DNA of 14,878 bases from Lachnospiraceae bacterium (GTDB taxonomy: Bacteria > Bacillota > Clostridia > Lachnospirales > Lachnospiraceae). Location: the NCBI GenBank assembly GCA_017391545.1, contig JAFOYD010000174.1, positions 1 through 14,878 on the forward strand, in the 5' to 3' direction. A program made the position numbers and the translations under genes. Positions 1 through 5,732 of the stretch are shown in pieces. Under the pieces are notes generated by a model. The model was not told the origin of the DNA, made no database searches, and saw nothing but the letters and a program-made list of their open reading frames with translations. Every line of letters begins with the position of its first letter. Position 1 is the first letter of the stretch.

Positions 1-207
1 ATGGCATACGATCGTTCCAAGCCCAAAAATTCGCTCCGCCAATGAACTTTTTAATGTTACATCCTGAATTTTATACATGTAGCAGTCATTCTCTTCCCTG
101 TTGAAAAATCCTGTATTGATTGTAACAACATCTTCTTTTATGGTATATACCGTAAATGTAAAGGGCAGTCCGAAAAATACCCATCTTTTTCTCTCTTTAA
201 ATTCCAC
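1..207 (-). CDS. Bacterial PH-domain protein, N-terminal part (cut by window edge)
   Basis: Sixty-nine codons are visible, reading leftward off the window. Translation starts at a GTG at 207-205, preceded by a good ribosome binding site (GAGGTGA, about 6 nt upstream). An ATG further upstream is followed by an in-frame stop, which supports the GTG. The peptide begins VEFKERKRWVFFGLPFTFTV, continues with TIKEDVVTINTGFFNREEND and the stretch YKIQDVTLKSSLAERIFGLGT. This matches the pattern I know from small bacterial PH-domain proteins (bPH_2, YdbS/DUF304-like), where the ends KRSLFxRIFGxGTI are typical. These are usually short proteins of unknown or membrane-associated role. The gene has its own promoter and a Fur-like site (254-272). 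The family call is from memory of the pattern; the function is unknown. Confidence 0.75.
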   Translation of the reverse strand, partial: MEFKERKRWVFFGLPFTFTVYTIKEDVVTINTGFFNREENDCYMYKIQDVTLKSSLAERIFGLGTIVCH

Positions 208-253
208 GTCTTTCACCTCATGAACATATTTGATTTTGGCAACGTTTCCACAT

Positions 254-272
254 ATTAATGACAATCATTACC
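254..272. promoter_or_regulatory. Fur-family-like operator
   Basis: The 19-bp sequence ATTAATGACAATCATTACC agrees with the classic Fur consensus GATAATGATAATCATTATC at 15 of 19 positions. It contains the inverted repeat TAATGA / TCATTA. It lies at about +4 to +22 of the leftward transcript predicted from the promoter at 283-312, a position where a bound repressor would block transcription. Which family member (Fur, PerR, Zur) would bind is not decidable from sequence. AT-rich DNA can give chance matches. Confidence 0.45.
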
Positions 273-282
273 AACCAAAAAT

Positions 283-312
283 ATTATACCATGTATTTGT
301 CATAATTGTCCA
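283..312 (-). promoter_or_regulatory. SigA-type promoter of the PH-domain gene
   Basis: On the minus strand, -35 TGGACA (312-307) is separated by 18 bp from -10 TATAAT (288-283). The predicted start is near 276, leaving a leader of about 70 nt before the GTG at 207. It is back to back with the pyrBI promoter; the two -35 boxes are about 20 bp apart. Confidence 0.7.
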
Positions 313-332
313 AAAAAATATTCATTTTATTC

Positions 333-361
333 TTGAAAGCTTTCTATCGATATGCTATTAT
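333..361 (+). promoter_or_regulatory. SigA-type promoter of pyrBI
   Basis: TTGAAA (333-338), a 17-bp spacer and TATTAT (356-361) give a near-consensus vegetative promoter. Initiation is expected near 368. The transcript would begin with a small hairpin (AGTAC-ATGA-GTACT, 368-381), which could protect the 5' end. The untranslated leader before pyrB is therefore about 205 nt, long enough for attenuation control. Confidence 0.75.
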
Positions 362-418
362 ATCAAAAGTACATGAGTACTGAATCATTTTATGTTTTGG
401 TAATGGGAGGAAATAACG

Positions 419-526
419 ATGTTCAATCCTGCACTCAGAGATGATAGCTGTTTTTGCACTTCAGGTTATGTTTGTTGTTTCTTTTCTCATTTTCAGAAAG
501 TTTATTTTAATATTTGTACAATTTAG
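419..526 (+). CDS. pyrBI leader peptide (putative attenuator uORF)
   Basis: A 35-codon ORF starts with ATG at 419 behind a strong ribosome binding site (GGGAGG at 405-410) and ends at TAG 524-526, 2 nt before a terminator hairpin. The peptide begins MFNPALRDDSCFCTSGYVCC and ends FNICTI; it has five cysteines and six phenylalanines. Its RNA is U-rich from about 450 to 515. In E. coli pyrBI, a U-rich leader ORF (pyrL) slows polymerase when UTP is low, so that the ribosome catches up and prevents hairpin formation. The arrangement here is the same: start site, U tracts, stop codon beside the hairpin, then the structural gene. The ORF and spacing are seen; the mechanism is inferred by analogy. 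It is not expected to make a stable protein. Confidence 0.7.
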   Translation: MFNPALRDDSCFCTSGYVCCFFSHFQKVYFNICTI

Positions 527-527
527 G

Positions 528-560
528 ACAAGAGAATTTATTTCTCTTGTTTTATTTTCT
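528..560 (+). terminator. Attenuator: intrinsic terminator before pyrB
   Basis: Perfect 8-bp stem CAAGAGAA / TTCTCTTG (529-536 with 542-549), extendable by an A-T pair, with loop TTTAT and tail TTTTATTTTC. It lies between the leader ORF stop (526) and the pyrB ribosome binding site (GGAGG, 562-566). Because pyrB follows directly, it must be passed conditionally. A ribosome at the leader stop codon would cover the 5' arm. Confidence 0.8.
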
Positions 561-573
561 CGGAGGATAATTT

Positions 574-1491
574 ATGAGACATTTAATGAGTCCACTGGAT
601 TTTTCTACGGAAGAGCTCGACAGACTTTTCACAATTGCTGAGGATATTGAGAAAAATCCAGAAAAATACGCGCATGCGTGCGAAGGAAAAAAACTGGCAA
701 CTTGTTTTTACGAGCCAAGTACACGCACCCGTCTAAGCTTTGAATCTGCCATGCTCAACCTCGGCGGAAAGGTTCTCGGCTTCTCAGATGCGAACTCCTC
801 TTCTGCCGCGAAGGGAGAAAGTGTATCAGATACGATCCGTGTCATCTCATGCTTTGCAGATATCTGTGCCATGCGCCATCCCAAAGAAGGTGCACCAATG
901 GTTGCAGCTTCCCATTCATCAATCCCTGTCATCAATGCAGGTGATGGTGGACACCAGCATCCTACTCAGACATTAACCGATCTGCTGACCATACGTGCGA
1001 TCAAAGGCCGGCTGAACAACTTTACGATTGGTCTGTGTGGTGATCTCAAATTCGGCCGTACCGTTCATTCACTGATCAATGCGCTCGTGCGTTATGACAA
1101 CATCAACTTTGTATTTATCTCTCCCGAAGAGCTTACCATACCGGATTATATTACAGAGATGCTTCGTGACAAGAATATCGCTTTTCGTGAAGTCAGAAAG
1201 CTTGAAGATGTGATGCCTGATCTTGACATCCTGTATATGACCCGTGTACAAAAGGAGCGTTTCTTTAACGAAGAGGACTATGTCAGACTGAAAGATTACT
1301 ATATTCTGAACAAAGAAAAAATGGAACTTGCAAAGTCTGATATGATTGTCCTTCACCCGCTTCCTCGTGTCAACGAGATCTCTGTCGAAGTGGACAGTGA
1401 TCCAAGAGCCGTATATTTCCGCCAGGTTCAATATGGCGTATATGTGCGCATGGCTCTGCTCTTGACACTTTTGGAAATCGAAGTAAAGTAA
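574..1491 (+). CDS. pyrB: Aspartate carbamoyltransferase catalytic chain
   Basis: PyrB condenses carbamoyl phosphate with aspartate to N-carbamoyl-aspartate, the committed step of pyrimidine synthesis in the cytosol. The 305-residue length is normal for the family. The carbamoyl-phosphate loop STRTR is at residues 49-53, the 80s loop Lys/Ser in SSAAKGES around 77-83, the HPTQ motif at 129-132 and the HPLPR motif at 261-265; these cover both binding domains. The start ATG at 574 has GGAGG 7 nt upstream. The next gene is the regulatory chain pyrI, so the product is expected to be the class B holoenzyme (2 catalytic trimers, 3 regulatory dimers) with feedback control by nucleotides. Expression is probably governed by the attenuator just upstream. 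Confidence 0.98.
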   Translation: MRHLMSPLDFSTEELDRLFTIAEDIEKNPEKYAHACEGKKLATCFYEPSTRTRLSFESAMLNLGGKVLGFSDANSSSAAKGESVSDTIRVISCFADICAMRHPKEGAPMVAASHSSIPVINAGDGGHQHPTQTLTDLLTIRAIKGRLNNFTIGLCGDLKFGRTVHSLINALVRYDNINFVFISPEELTIPDYITEMLRDKNIAFREVRKLEDVMPDLDILYMTRVQKERFFNEEDYVRLKDYYILNKEKMELAKSDMIVLHPLPRVNEISVEVDSDPRAVYFRQVQYGVYVRMALLLTLLEIEVK

Positions 1492-1507
1492 GGGAGGTAT
1501 CAATGAT

Positions 1508-1951
1508 ATGTTAAATGTCGGTAAAATAGAAGAAGGCTTTGTTCTTGACCATATAAAAGCAGGAAAGAGTCTTAGCATTTACAAGCATCTTGGTTTGGAC
1601 AAGCTCGACTGTACCGTGGCGATCATCAAAAATGCCAGAAGCGGCAAAATGGGCAAAAAGGATATCCTGAAAGTGGAATGTGACATCAATACCCTGAATC
1701 TTGACATTCTCGGCTTTATTGATCACAACATCACAGTCAATGTCATCAAGAACTGTGAGATTGTCGAAAAGCTTCCGCTTTCCCTTCCAAAGGAAATCAA
1801 AAATGTGCTCAAATGCAAAAATCCCCGTTGTATTACTTCCATTGAGCAGGAGCTTCCTCATATCTTCGTACTGACGGATGAGAAAAAGGAAATTTATCGC
1901 TGCAAGTACTGTGAAGAAAAATACAACAGTTCTGATGCCACTGTCCTTTAA
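1508..1951 (+). CDS. pyrI: Aspartate carbamoyltransferase regulatory chain
   Basis: PyrI binds allosteric nucleotides (CTP, UTP, ATP in studied enzymes) and links catalytic trimers. The protein has 147 residues, close to the roughly 150 usual for the family. The C-terminal zinc site that contacts PyrB is complete: Cys103, Cys108, Cys132 and Cys135 in KCKNPRC and YRCKYC. The start ATG at 1508 is 10 nt after GGGAGG (1492-1497). A nearer ATG at 1503 is in another frame and hits a stop after three codons, so it is not used productively. The gene begins 16 nt after the pyrB stop and is cotranscribed with it. A strong hairpin terminator follows. Confidence 0.97.
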   Translation: MLNVGKIEEGFVLDHIKAGKSLSIYKHLGLDKLDCTVAIIKNARSGKMGKKDILKVECDINTLNLDILGFIDHNITVNVIKNCEIVEKLPLSLPKEIKNVLKCKNPRCITSIEQELPHIFVLTDEKKEIYRCKYCEEKYNSSDATVL

Positions 1952-1965
1952 TAACTGTACAAAAC

Positions 1966-1995
1966 AAAAAGTGTTGCAATACGCAACACTTTTTT
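1966..1995. terminator. Bidirectional intrinsic terminator
   Basis: The stem GTGTTGC / GCAACAC (1971-1977 with 1983-1989) and loop AATAC are flanked by AAAAA on the left and TTTTTT on the right. It can therefore end transcription in both directions: pyrI from the left (stop at 1951) and the GTPase gene from the right (stop at 2003). Confidence 0.88.
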
Positions 1996-2002
1996 CATTT
2001 CA

Positions 2003-2935
2003 TTATGCAAAGTTTAGAACTTCATCCTTCGGTTTCTGTGTAGGAACAACGCTCACTGCATGAAGAACAGGTCCTTCTCCATTGTAGTCCTTCCAAAATT
2101 CCCTGTGTACTGTGGCTGTCACTTCAACCCAGTCCTTGTTGGTAAGCTCACTGCATCGATCGTATTTGCAGGCATATCCAAGGAAAGCCATATCATCAGC
2201 ACAGCAAGTCATTGCCATTCTACCTGGCACAAAATACTCATCTTTGCTGTCCTCCGGTTTTAAAACCATTGCCTTGAATTTGATCGTCTTGCCAATATAT
2301 CTGTCCAGATTATCCATGGCATCAAGATAAAAAATGCCATATCCATAATCATCCAGATCGAGCAGCGAAGCCTTCAGATCATATGGCAAATCCTCCTCAA
2401 AGATCTGATTTACCTCACCATTCTTATCCTCAAAGATAATTTCTGCCTGTGGATTCACAGCCTTGACATTTCTCTTAAAATTACTCAGCTGGTCGATCAG
2501 CCCATCACAACGGTTAAAGATAATCAACTCTGATTTTCTGATCATCTCAGCCAGCAGAGACCGCATATTTGTGTAGTAGTTCTGGAAAGTCGATGCATCA
2601 ATCGTCGTAATCTGCTGTTCCAGGCTCCAATGCCAGGGGAGCTTCAGATTCTTAAAATTCCACATGCCATTATACTCAATAATGATTCGCTCCGGCTTAT
2701 GCGTCTTTTCCAGTTCAATCAGATTTGCAGGCGTCATCTGCTCCTCATCATCCACCACTTCTACGATTGTATGGCTTCTCCGAAGGATTTCCTCATCATA
2801 TTCGATTTCGCCCTCTTCACAGAGAATCAGAAGTGTTTTCCCTTTGATCTGAAAATATGGCTGCGAAATCGTGTAGGAAATAAACTCTGTCTTACCACTT
2901 TCCAAAAATCCATTAATAATGTATACCGGTTTCAT
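2003..2935 (-). CDS. G3E-family GTPase fused to a YcgQ/DUF1980-like C-terminal domain
   Basis: A protein of 310 residues. The N-terminal part is a G3E (CobW/COG0523) P-loop domain: Walker A GFLESGKT at 9-16, an IIIEYNG strand at 84-90 where EPSG stands in typical members, and NRCD at 141-144 as base-specificity motif. The CxCC metal motif of COG0523 proteins is absent. The C-terminal part, about 212-300 (from IGKTIKFKAMV through GRMAMTCCADDMAFLG to HAVSVV), resembles the C-terminal domain of B. subtilis YcgQ (DUF1980, TIGR03943), which has a similar FVLRFGIIHCIADSG segment. This likeness is recalled, not searched. Cys244 and Cys245 may bind metal. The start ATG follows GGAG at 5 nt spacing. 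The gene lies 13 nt after the 401-residue GTPase gene, so the two are probably one operon handling metal ions, perhaps zinc. Role inferred. Confidence 0.8.
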   Translation of the reverse strand: MKPVYIINGFLESGKTEFISYTISQPYFQIKGKTLLILCEEGEIEYDEEILRRSHTIVEVVDDEEQMTPANLIELEKTHKPERIIIEYNGMWNFKNLKLPWHWSLEQQITTIDASTFQNYYTNMRSLLAEMIRKSELIIFNRCDGLIDQLSNFKRNVKAVNPQAEIIFEDKNGEVNQIFEEDLPYDLKASLLDLDDYGYGIFYLDAMDNLDRYIGKTIKFKAMVLKPEDSKDEYFVPGRMAMTCCADDMAFLGYACKYDRCSELTNKDWVEVTATVHREFWKDYNGEGPVLHAVSVVPTQKPKDEVLNFA

Positions 2936-2948
2936 ATTTTCTCCAATC

Positions 2949-4154
2949 CTATCTGCTAAACAATTCCTTTAAATTGTCTTCATTGAGTTTTGAACCAATC
3001 ACACAGATCTTGCCTGTAACTTCAGGCGCACCTGCACGTACATTGCTCTCTCCCGGAACGTAATCAAAATTCAGCCATGAACCGTTTCCAGACGGAACCA
3101 TTCCCTTTGCACGAAGAATCACACCATATTTTGTCTCATCCTCAAGCTCCTCAAGGATATGCTCGATTTCTTCCTGTGTATAAGCAGCCGGCGTTTCATG
3201 TCCCCAGCTTGTAAACACCTCATCTGCATGATGGTGATGATGCTCATGTTCGTGATCATGACAGCCACATGTGCAGTTTTCATCATGGTCATGATGATGA
3301 TGTTCATGCTCATCATGATCGTGATCGTGATGGTGATGCTCATGCTCGTCGTGATGATGCTCATGTCCTTCATGATCGTGATCGTGATGATGGTGATGAT
3401 GCTCATGTTCGTCATGGTCGTGATCGTGATGATGCTCATGTTCGTCATGATCGTGGCAACCACATGTGCAGTTTTCGTCATGCTCATCATGGTCATGATG
3501 ATGCTCATGCTCGTCATGATGTGCTGCAACCTCTGCCATAAGCTCTGCCTCTAAATCCTTAGCATTTTCGATGGTATCCAGTATCTTTTTACCATCAAGC
3601 TCGTCCCAGGGAGTCGTGATAACAGTCGCTTTCTCATTATGCTCACGGATAATTTCCAACGCAGTATTTAACTTGCTCTCACTGATATCAGCCGTTCTGC
3701 TTAAGATGATCGTGCCTGCATGTTCAATCTGATTCAGGAAAAATTCACCAAAGTTCTTTGCATACATCTTGCACTTATTGGCATCCACTACAACGACTGC
3801 GCTGTTAAGTTCAATATCAGCATCCGTATTGACATTCTGTACTGCTTTCATGACATCAGAGAGCTTTCCAACACCGGATGGCTCAATCAGGATTCTCTCT
3901 GGATGATACTTTTCGATCACTTCCTTGAGCGAACTGCCAAAATCTCCTACAAGTGAACAGCATATACAGCCCGAATTCATCTCCTTGATTTCCACGCCGG
4001 CTTCCTTTAAAAAGCCTCCATCAATGCCGATCTCACCAAATTCATTCTCGATCAATACCACTTTTGAAGCGTCCAATGCCTCCTTCAGAAGCTTTTTGAT
4101 CAGTGTTGTCTTTCCGGCTCCCAAAAAGCCCGAAAAAATATCTATCTTGGTCAT
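2949..4154 (-). CDS. CobW/COG0523 G3E GTPase with long His-rich metal-binding insert
   Basis: A 401-residue putative metallochaperone GTPase. The GTPase core has Walker A GFLGAGKT at 9-16, the metal motif CICC at 63-66 in NSGCICCSLVGD, EPSG at 91-94 and LSRTAD at 151-156 replacing NKxD. Residues 212-309 are an insert of alternating His, Asp and Glu with about 50 histidines and two CTCGC clusters, followed by the usual CobW C-terminal domain (KYGVILRAKGMV at about 342-353, then SWLNFDYVPG). COG0523 proteins deliver metals, often zinc or cobalt, to client proteins; His-rich inserts are typical of zinc- or nickel-handling members. The start ATG has AAGGTG 8 nt upstream. It is first of a two-gene unit with the 310-residue GTPase. 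Which metal it carries cannot be read from sequence. Confidence 0.93.
   Translation of the reverse strand: MTKIDIFSGFLGAGKTTLIKKLLKEALDASKVVLIENEFGEIGIDGGFLKEAGVEIKEMNSGCICCSLVGDFGSSLKEVIEKYHPERILIEPSGVGKLSDVMKAVQNVNTDADIELNSAVVVVDANKCKMYAKNFGEFFLNQIEHAGTIILSRTADISESKLNTALEIIREHNEKATVITTPWDELDGKKILDTIENAKDLEAELMAEVAAHHDEHEHHHDHDEHDENCTCGCHDHDEHEHHHDHDHDEHEHHHHHHDHDHEGHEHHHDEHEHHHHDHDHDEHEHHHHDHDENCTCGCHDHEHEHHHHHADEVFTSWGHETPAAYTQEEIEHILEELEDETKYGVILRAKGMVPSGNGSWLNFDYVPGESNVRAGAPEVTGKICVIGSKLNEDNLKELFSR
3228..3521 (-). repeat. Degenerate tandem repeat encoding the His/Asp/Glu-rich insert
   Basis: Nearly 300 bp built from variants of CAT/CAC, GAT/GAC and GAG/GAA codons, read as HDHDEHEHHH-like units. 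A larger duplication is visible: the 17-bp string CCACATGTGCAGTTTTC occurs at 3265-3281 and at 3460-3476, 195 bp (65 codons) apart, each encoding an ENCTCGC segment. Repeats of this sort expand and contract by slippage, so the length may vary between strains. The low complexity also opens long meaningless ORFs in the other frames. Confidence 0.85.
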
Positions 4155-4277
4155 TTTTATACACCTTGCCTTTCATAAAATTGGAGATCATTACTTTCTC
4201 TTAGTTTTTCATTTATTGTTAAAATCATGTTTTGATTCCAATTTTTAATAATATCACAAACACATATTTTTTTCTAT

Positions 4278-4316
4278 AAAAGAGCTATTAAATTTTGCTA
4301 AATAGAATCGCTCTTT
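4278..4316 (-). terminator. Possible terminator at the end of comEB
   Basis: On the minus strand, AAAGAGC (4316-4310) within the last comEB codons can pair with GCTCTTT (4285-4279) after the stop, with TATT/AATA pairing inside, and TTTTATAG follows. The stem is interrupted and the tail imperfect. The rest of the 143-bp gap 4155-4297 is AT-rich. It must hold the promoter of the GTPase pair, but I see no consensus pair there, only an extended -10-like TGATATTAT. Confidence 0.4.
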
Positions 4317-4807
4317 CCATTATCATCCACATACCATTCCAGATCGACTGCCGCAATTTTTTCGTAGTTGTCAACGCCCTCTCCATTTCGAAGATACACA
4401 TTCTTGATGCCTGCCTGGATGATCATGCGCGCGCACAGCGGACACGGCTTTGCCTTGTGTACAGACAAATCAGAAGGATTGATTCCCGCAAGATACAGAT
4501 CTGCTCCCAGCGTCTGCTCTCTCGAGCAGTTTAACAGTGCGTTTGCCTCAGCATGAACTGCCCTGCAGATTGCATATCCCTGCCCCTGATGCAGATTGCG
4601 CTTGATACGCGGACACTCCCCGACATCACAGCAGTTCTCAAATCCTCTGGGCGAGCCATTATATCCGGTCGAGATCACTGCATCATCCTTCACGATGACA
4701 GCACCATATTTGCGCTTGATACAGGTGCTTCTGTAGGCAAAATTCTCCGCACAGTTCAGATATGCGTCTACTTTTGATATTCTTCTGTTATTCTCCGGTT
4801 TTACCAA
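4298..4807 (-). CDS. comEB: dCMP deaminase (ComEB family)
   Basis: Zinc-dependent deaminase converting dCMP to dUMP, a source of dTMP. The protein has 169 residues. The catalytic zinc motif is complete: HAEANA at 85-90 (His85, catalytic Glu87) and PCPLC at 121-125 (Cys122, Cys125). RRISKVDAYLNCAENFAYRST resembles the usual N-terminus, and KYGAVIVK is the typical first strand. The reading frame opens with TTG at 4807, with AGAGG about 9 nt upstream. No in-frame ATG precedes the conserved region, so TTG is the best start. It overlaps the last 20 nt of the protease gene, which implies translational coupling. Extra cysteines (59, 60, 65) between the motifs might hold a second metal as in some family members. 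Despite the name, a role in competence is not implied. Confidence 0.93.
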   Translation of the reverse strand: MVKPENNRRISKVDAYLNCAENFAYRSTCIKRKYGAVIVKDDAVISTGYNGSPRGFENCCDVGECPRIKRNLHQGQGYAICRAVHAEANALLNCSREQTLGADLYLAGINPSDLSVHKAKPCPLCARMIIQAGIKNVYLRNGEGVDNYEKIAAVDLEWYVDDNGKSDSI

Positions 4808-5633
4808 TGCTTTGTACCTCTGTCTCGTATTCTGCTGCGATCAGCGCAGAAGGAATGCTATACGTAATCTCTGCTTCTTTTCTTTCTGAATCCTCTGCCA
4901 CATCTCCGCCGGAAATCATGCCAAGGAATCTGCCACTTTCGTCAAATGTGCCACCACCTGACATTCCTGCTTTGGAAAAGCACTGTGTCTCAAGTACATT
5001 TGTATTGAATACCGGTACAAAAAGCAAACCTTTTATCGTTCCCGTGAAGCCTAGCTCTGCTTTACTCTCTGGATCTACTCCGATCTGCAGCACCTTATTT
5101 CCTGCATACTGCTCTGCGAAAGCACTTTTCGCATCCTCTGACTCCGTCTCATACAGGACCGGTATGGCTTCATAGACATCGCGCAAAATCTTACCTGTCA
5201 CTTCACTTTCAGGTATTCTGATAAATCCGATATCATACTGCTGTGAATATCCTATGATCTCTGCATTTGCTGTCTCTCCATTGCGGAAGGATACCTCGGC
5301 CTTGACATCCTTCATCAGCAGATGTCTGCTCGATACGATTACGATTCCATCATCAATTTTCCAAATGATACCGTTTCCTACTGCATCCTTTACTGCAACC
5401 ATTACTACACTTCGTCTTGCCAGTTGATAAGCTACCTGCATCTTCATGTCCTCCATCTCAAGCCCATATTCTTCTGTCGTAATAAATCCGGCAATCTCTG
5501 CTGCTCTTCCTACCGGTTCACCGGTTATACATGATATCGGTCGAAACGCATGCCCGTGGACTGTCATCACCACACACAAGATCACTCCACCGATCATGAA
5601 TATACCAAAAATCCTGCCCAAAGCTTTTTTCAT
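4788..5633 (-). CDS. Membrane-anchored trypsin/HtrA-like serine protease
   Basis: With the start chosen at ATG 5633 the protein has 281 residues: a basic N-terminus MKKALGR, one hydrophobic segment (about 8-25) that acts as anchor or signal, then an extracellular chymotrypsin-fold domain. The catalytic triad can be placed at His104 (SSRHLL), Asp134 (QYDIGFIRI) and Ser225 (KAGMSGGGTFD), with SGGGTF replacing the usual SGGPL. There is no PDZ domain after the protease domain, unlike most HtrA proteins. The frame stays open upstream to a TTG at 5675 and includes an ATG at 5642, but those lie within or too close to the promoter at 5647-5675. The substrate is unknown. The comEB gene overlaps its end and is probably cotranscribed. 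Confidence 0.8.
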   Translation of the reverse strand: MKKALGRIFGIFMIGGVILCVVMTVHGHAFRPISCITGEPVGRAAEIAGFITTEEYGLEMEDMKMQVAYQLARRSVVMVAVKDAVGNGIIWKIDDGIVIVSSRHLLMKDVKAEVSFRNGETANAEIIGYSQQYDIGFIRIPESEVTGKILRDVYEAIPVLYETESEDAKSAFAEQYAGNKVLQIGVDPESKAELGFTGTIKGLLFVPVFNTNVLETQCFSKAGMSGGGTFDESGRFLGMISGGDVAEDSERKEAEITYSIPSALIAAEYETEVQSIGKTGE

Positions 5634-5646
5634 TTCATACATTCCT

Positions 5647-5675
5647 ATTATATTGAATCCGTCCACTCTCGTCAA
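5647..5675 (-). promoter_or_regulatory. Promoter of the protease-comEB unit
   Basis: On the minus strand: TTGACG (5675-5670), exactly 17 bp, TATAAT (5652-5647), a near-perfect SigA promoter. Initiation is expected around 5640, only about 7 nt before the ATG at 5633. The AGGA that could act as ribosome binding site (5646-5643) would lie upstream of the transcript start, so this message would be almost leaderless. Confidence 0.75.
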
Positions 5676-5687
5676 TAAACCACATTG

Positions 5688-5716
5688 AAAAAGGGAAAGT
5701 CTTTGTAAACCTTCCC
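5688..5716 (-). terminator. Terminator of rnpB
   Basis: In the leftward RNA, GGGAAGGU (5716-5709) pairs with ACUUUCCC (5700-5693) over 8 bp with one G-U, an 8-nt loop, and a UUUUU tail (5692-5688). It lies about 17 nt past the 3' end of RNase P RNA and just before the protease promoter. Confidence 0.82.
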
Positions 5717-5732
5717 CTTCGTGCTACACATA

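Noticed and set aside
380..573. PyrR-binding RNA in the pyrBI leader
   Set aside because: I looked for the ARUCCNGNGAGGYU loop; AATCCTGCACTCAGAGATG at 424-442 is only a superficial likeness and has no flanking stem.
441..641. 66-codon ORF overlapping the leader and the start of pyrB
   Set aside because: It lacks a ribosome binding site, runs through the terminator hairpin into pyrB in another frame, and the 419-526 ORF has the good ribosome binding site.
3228..3521. CRISPR array
   Set aside because: Repeats are degenerate, in codon register, without unique spacers, and lie inside a well-conserved GTPase gene.
3119..3554. Long ORFs on both strands inside the His-codon repeat
   Set aside because: They are by-products of the low-complexity CAT/GAT repeat lacking stops; they give Met/Ile/Thr- or Met/Val-rich nonsense without ribosome binding sites.
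5634..5675. N-terminal extension of the protease to TTG 5675 or ATG 5642
   Set aside because: The region is occupied by the -35 and -10 boxes; a transcript from that promoter would not contain those codons.
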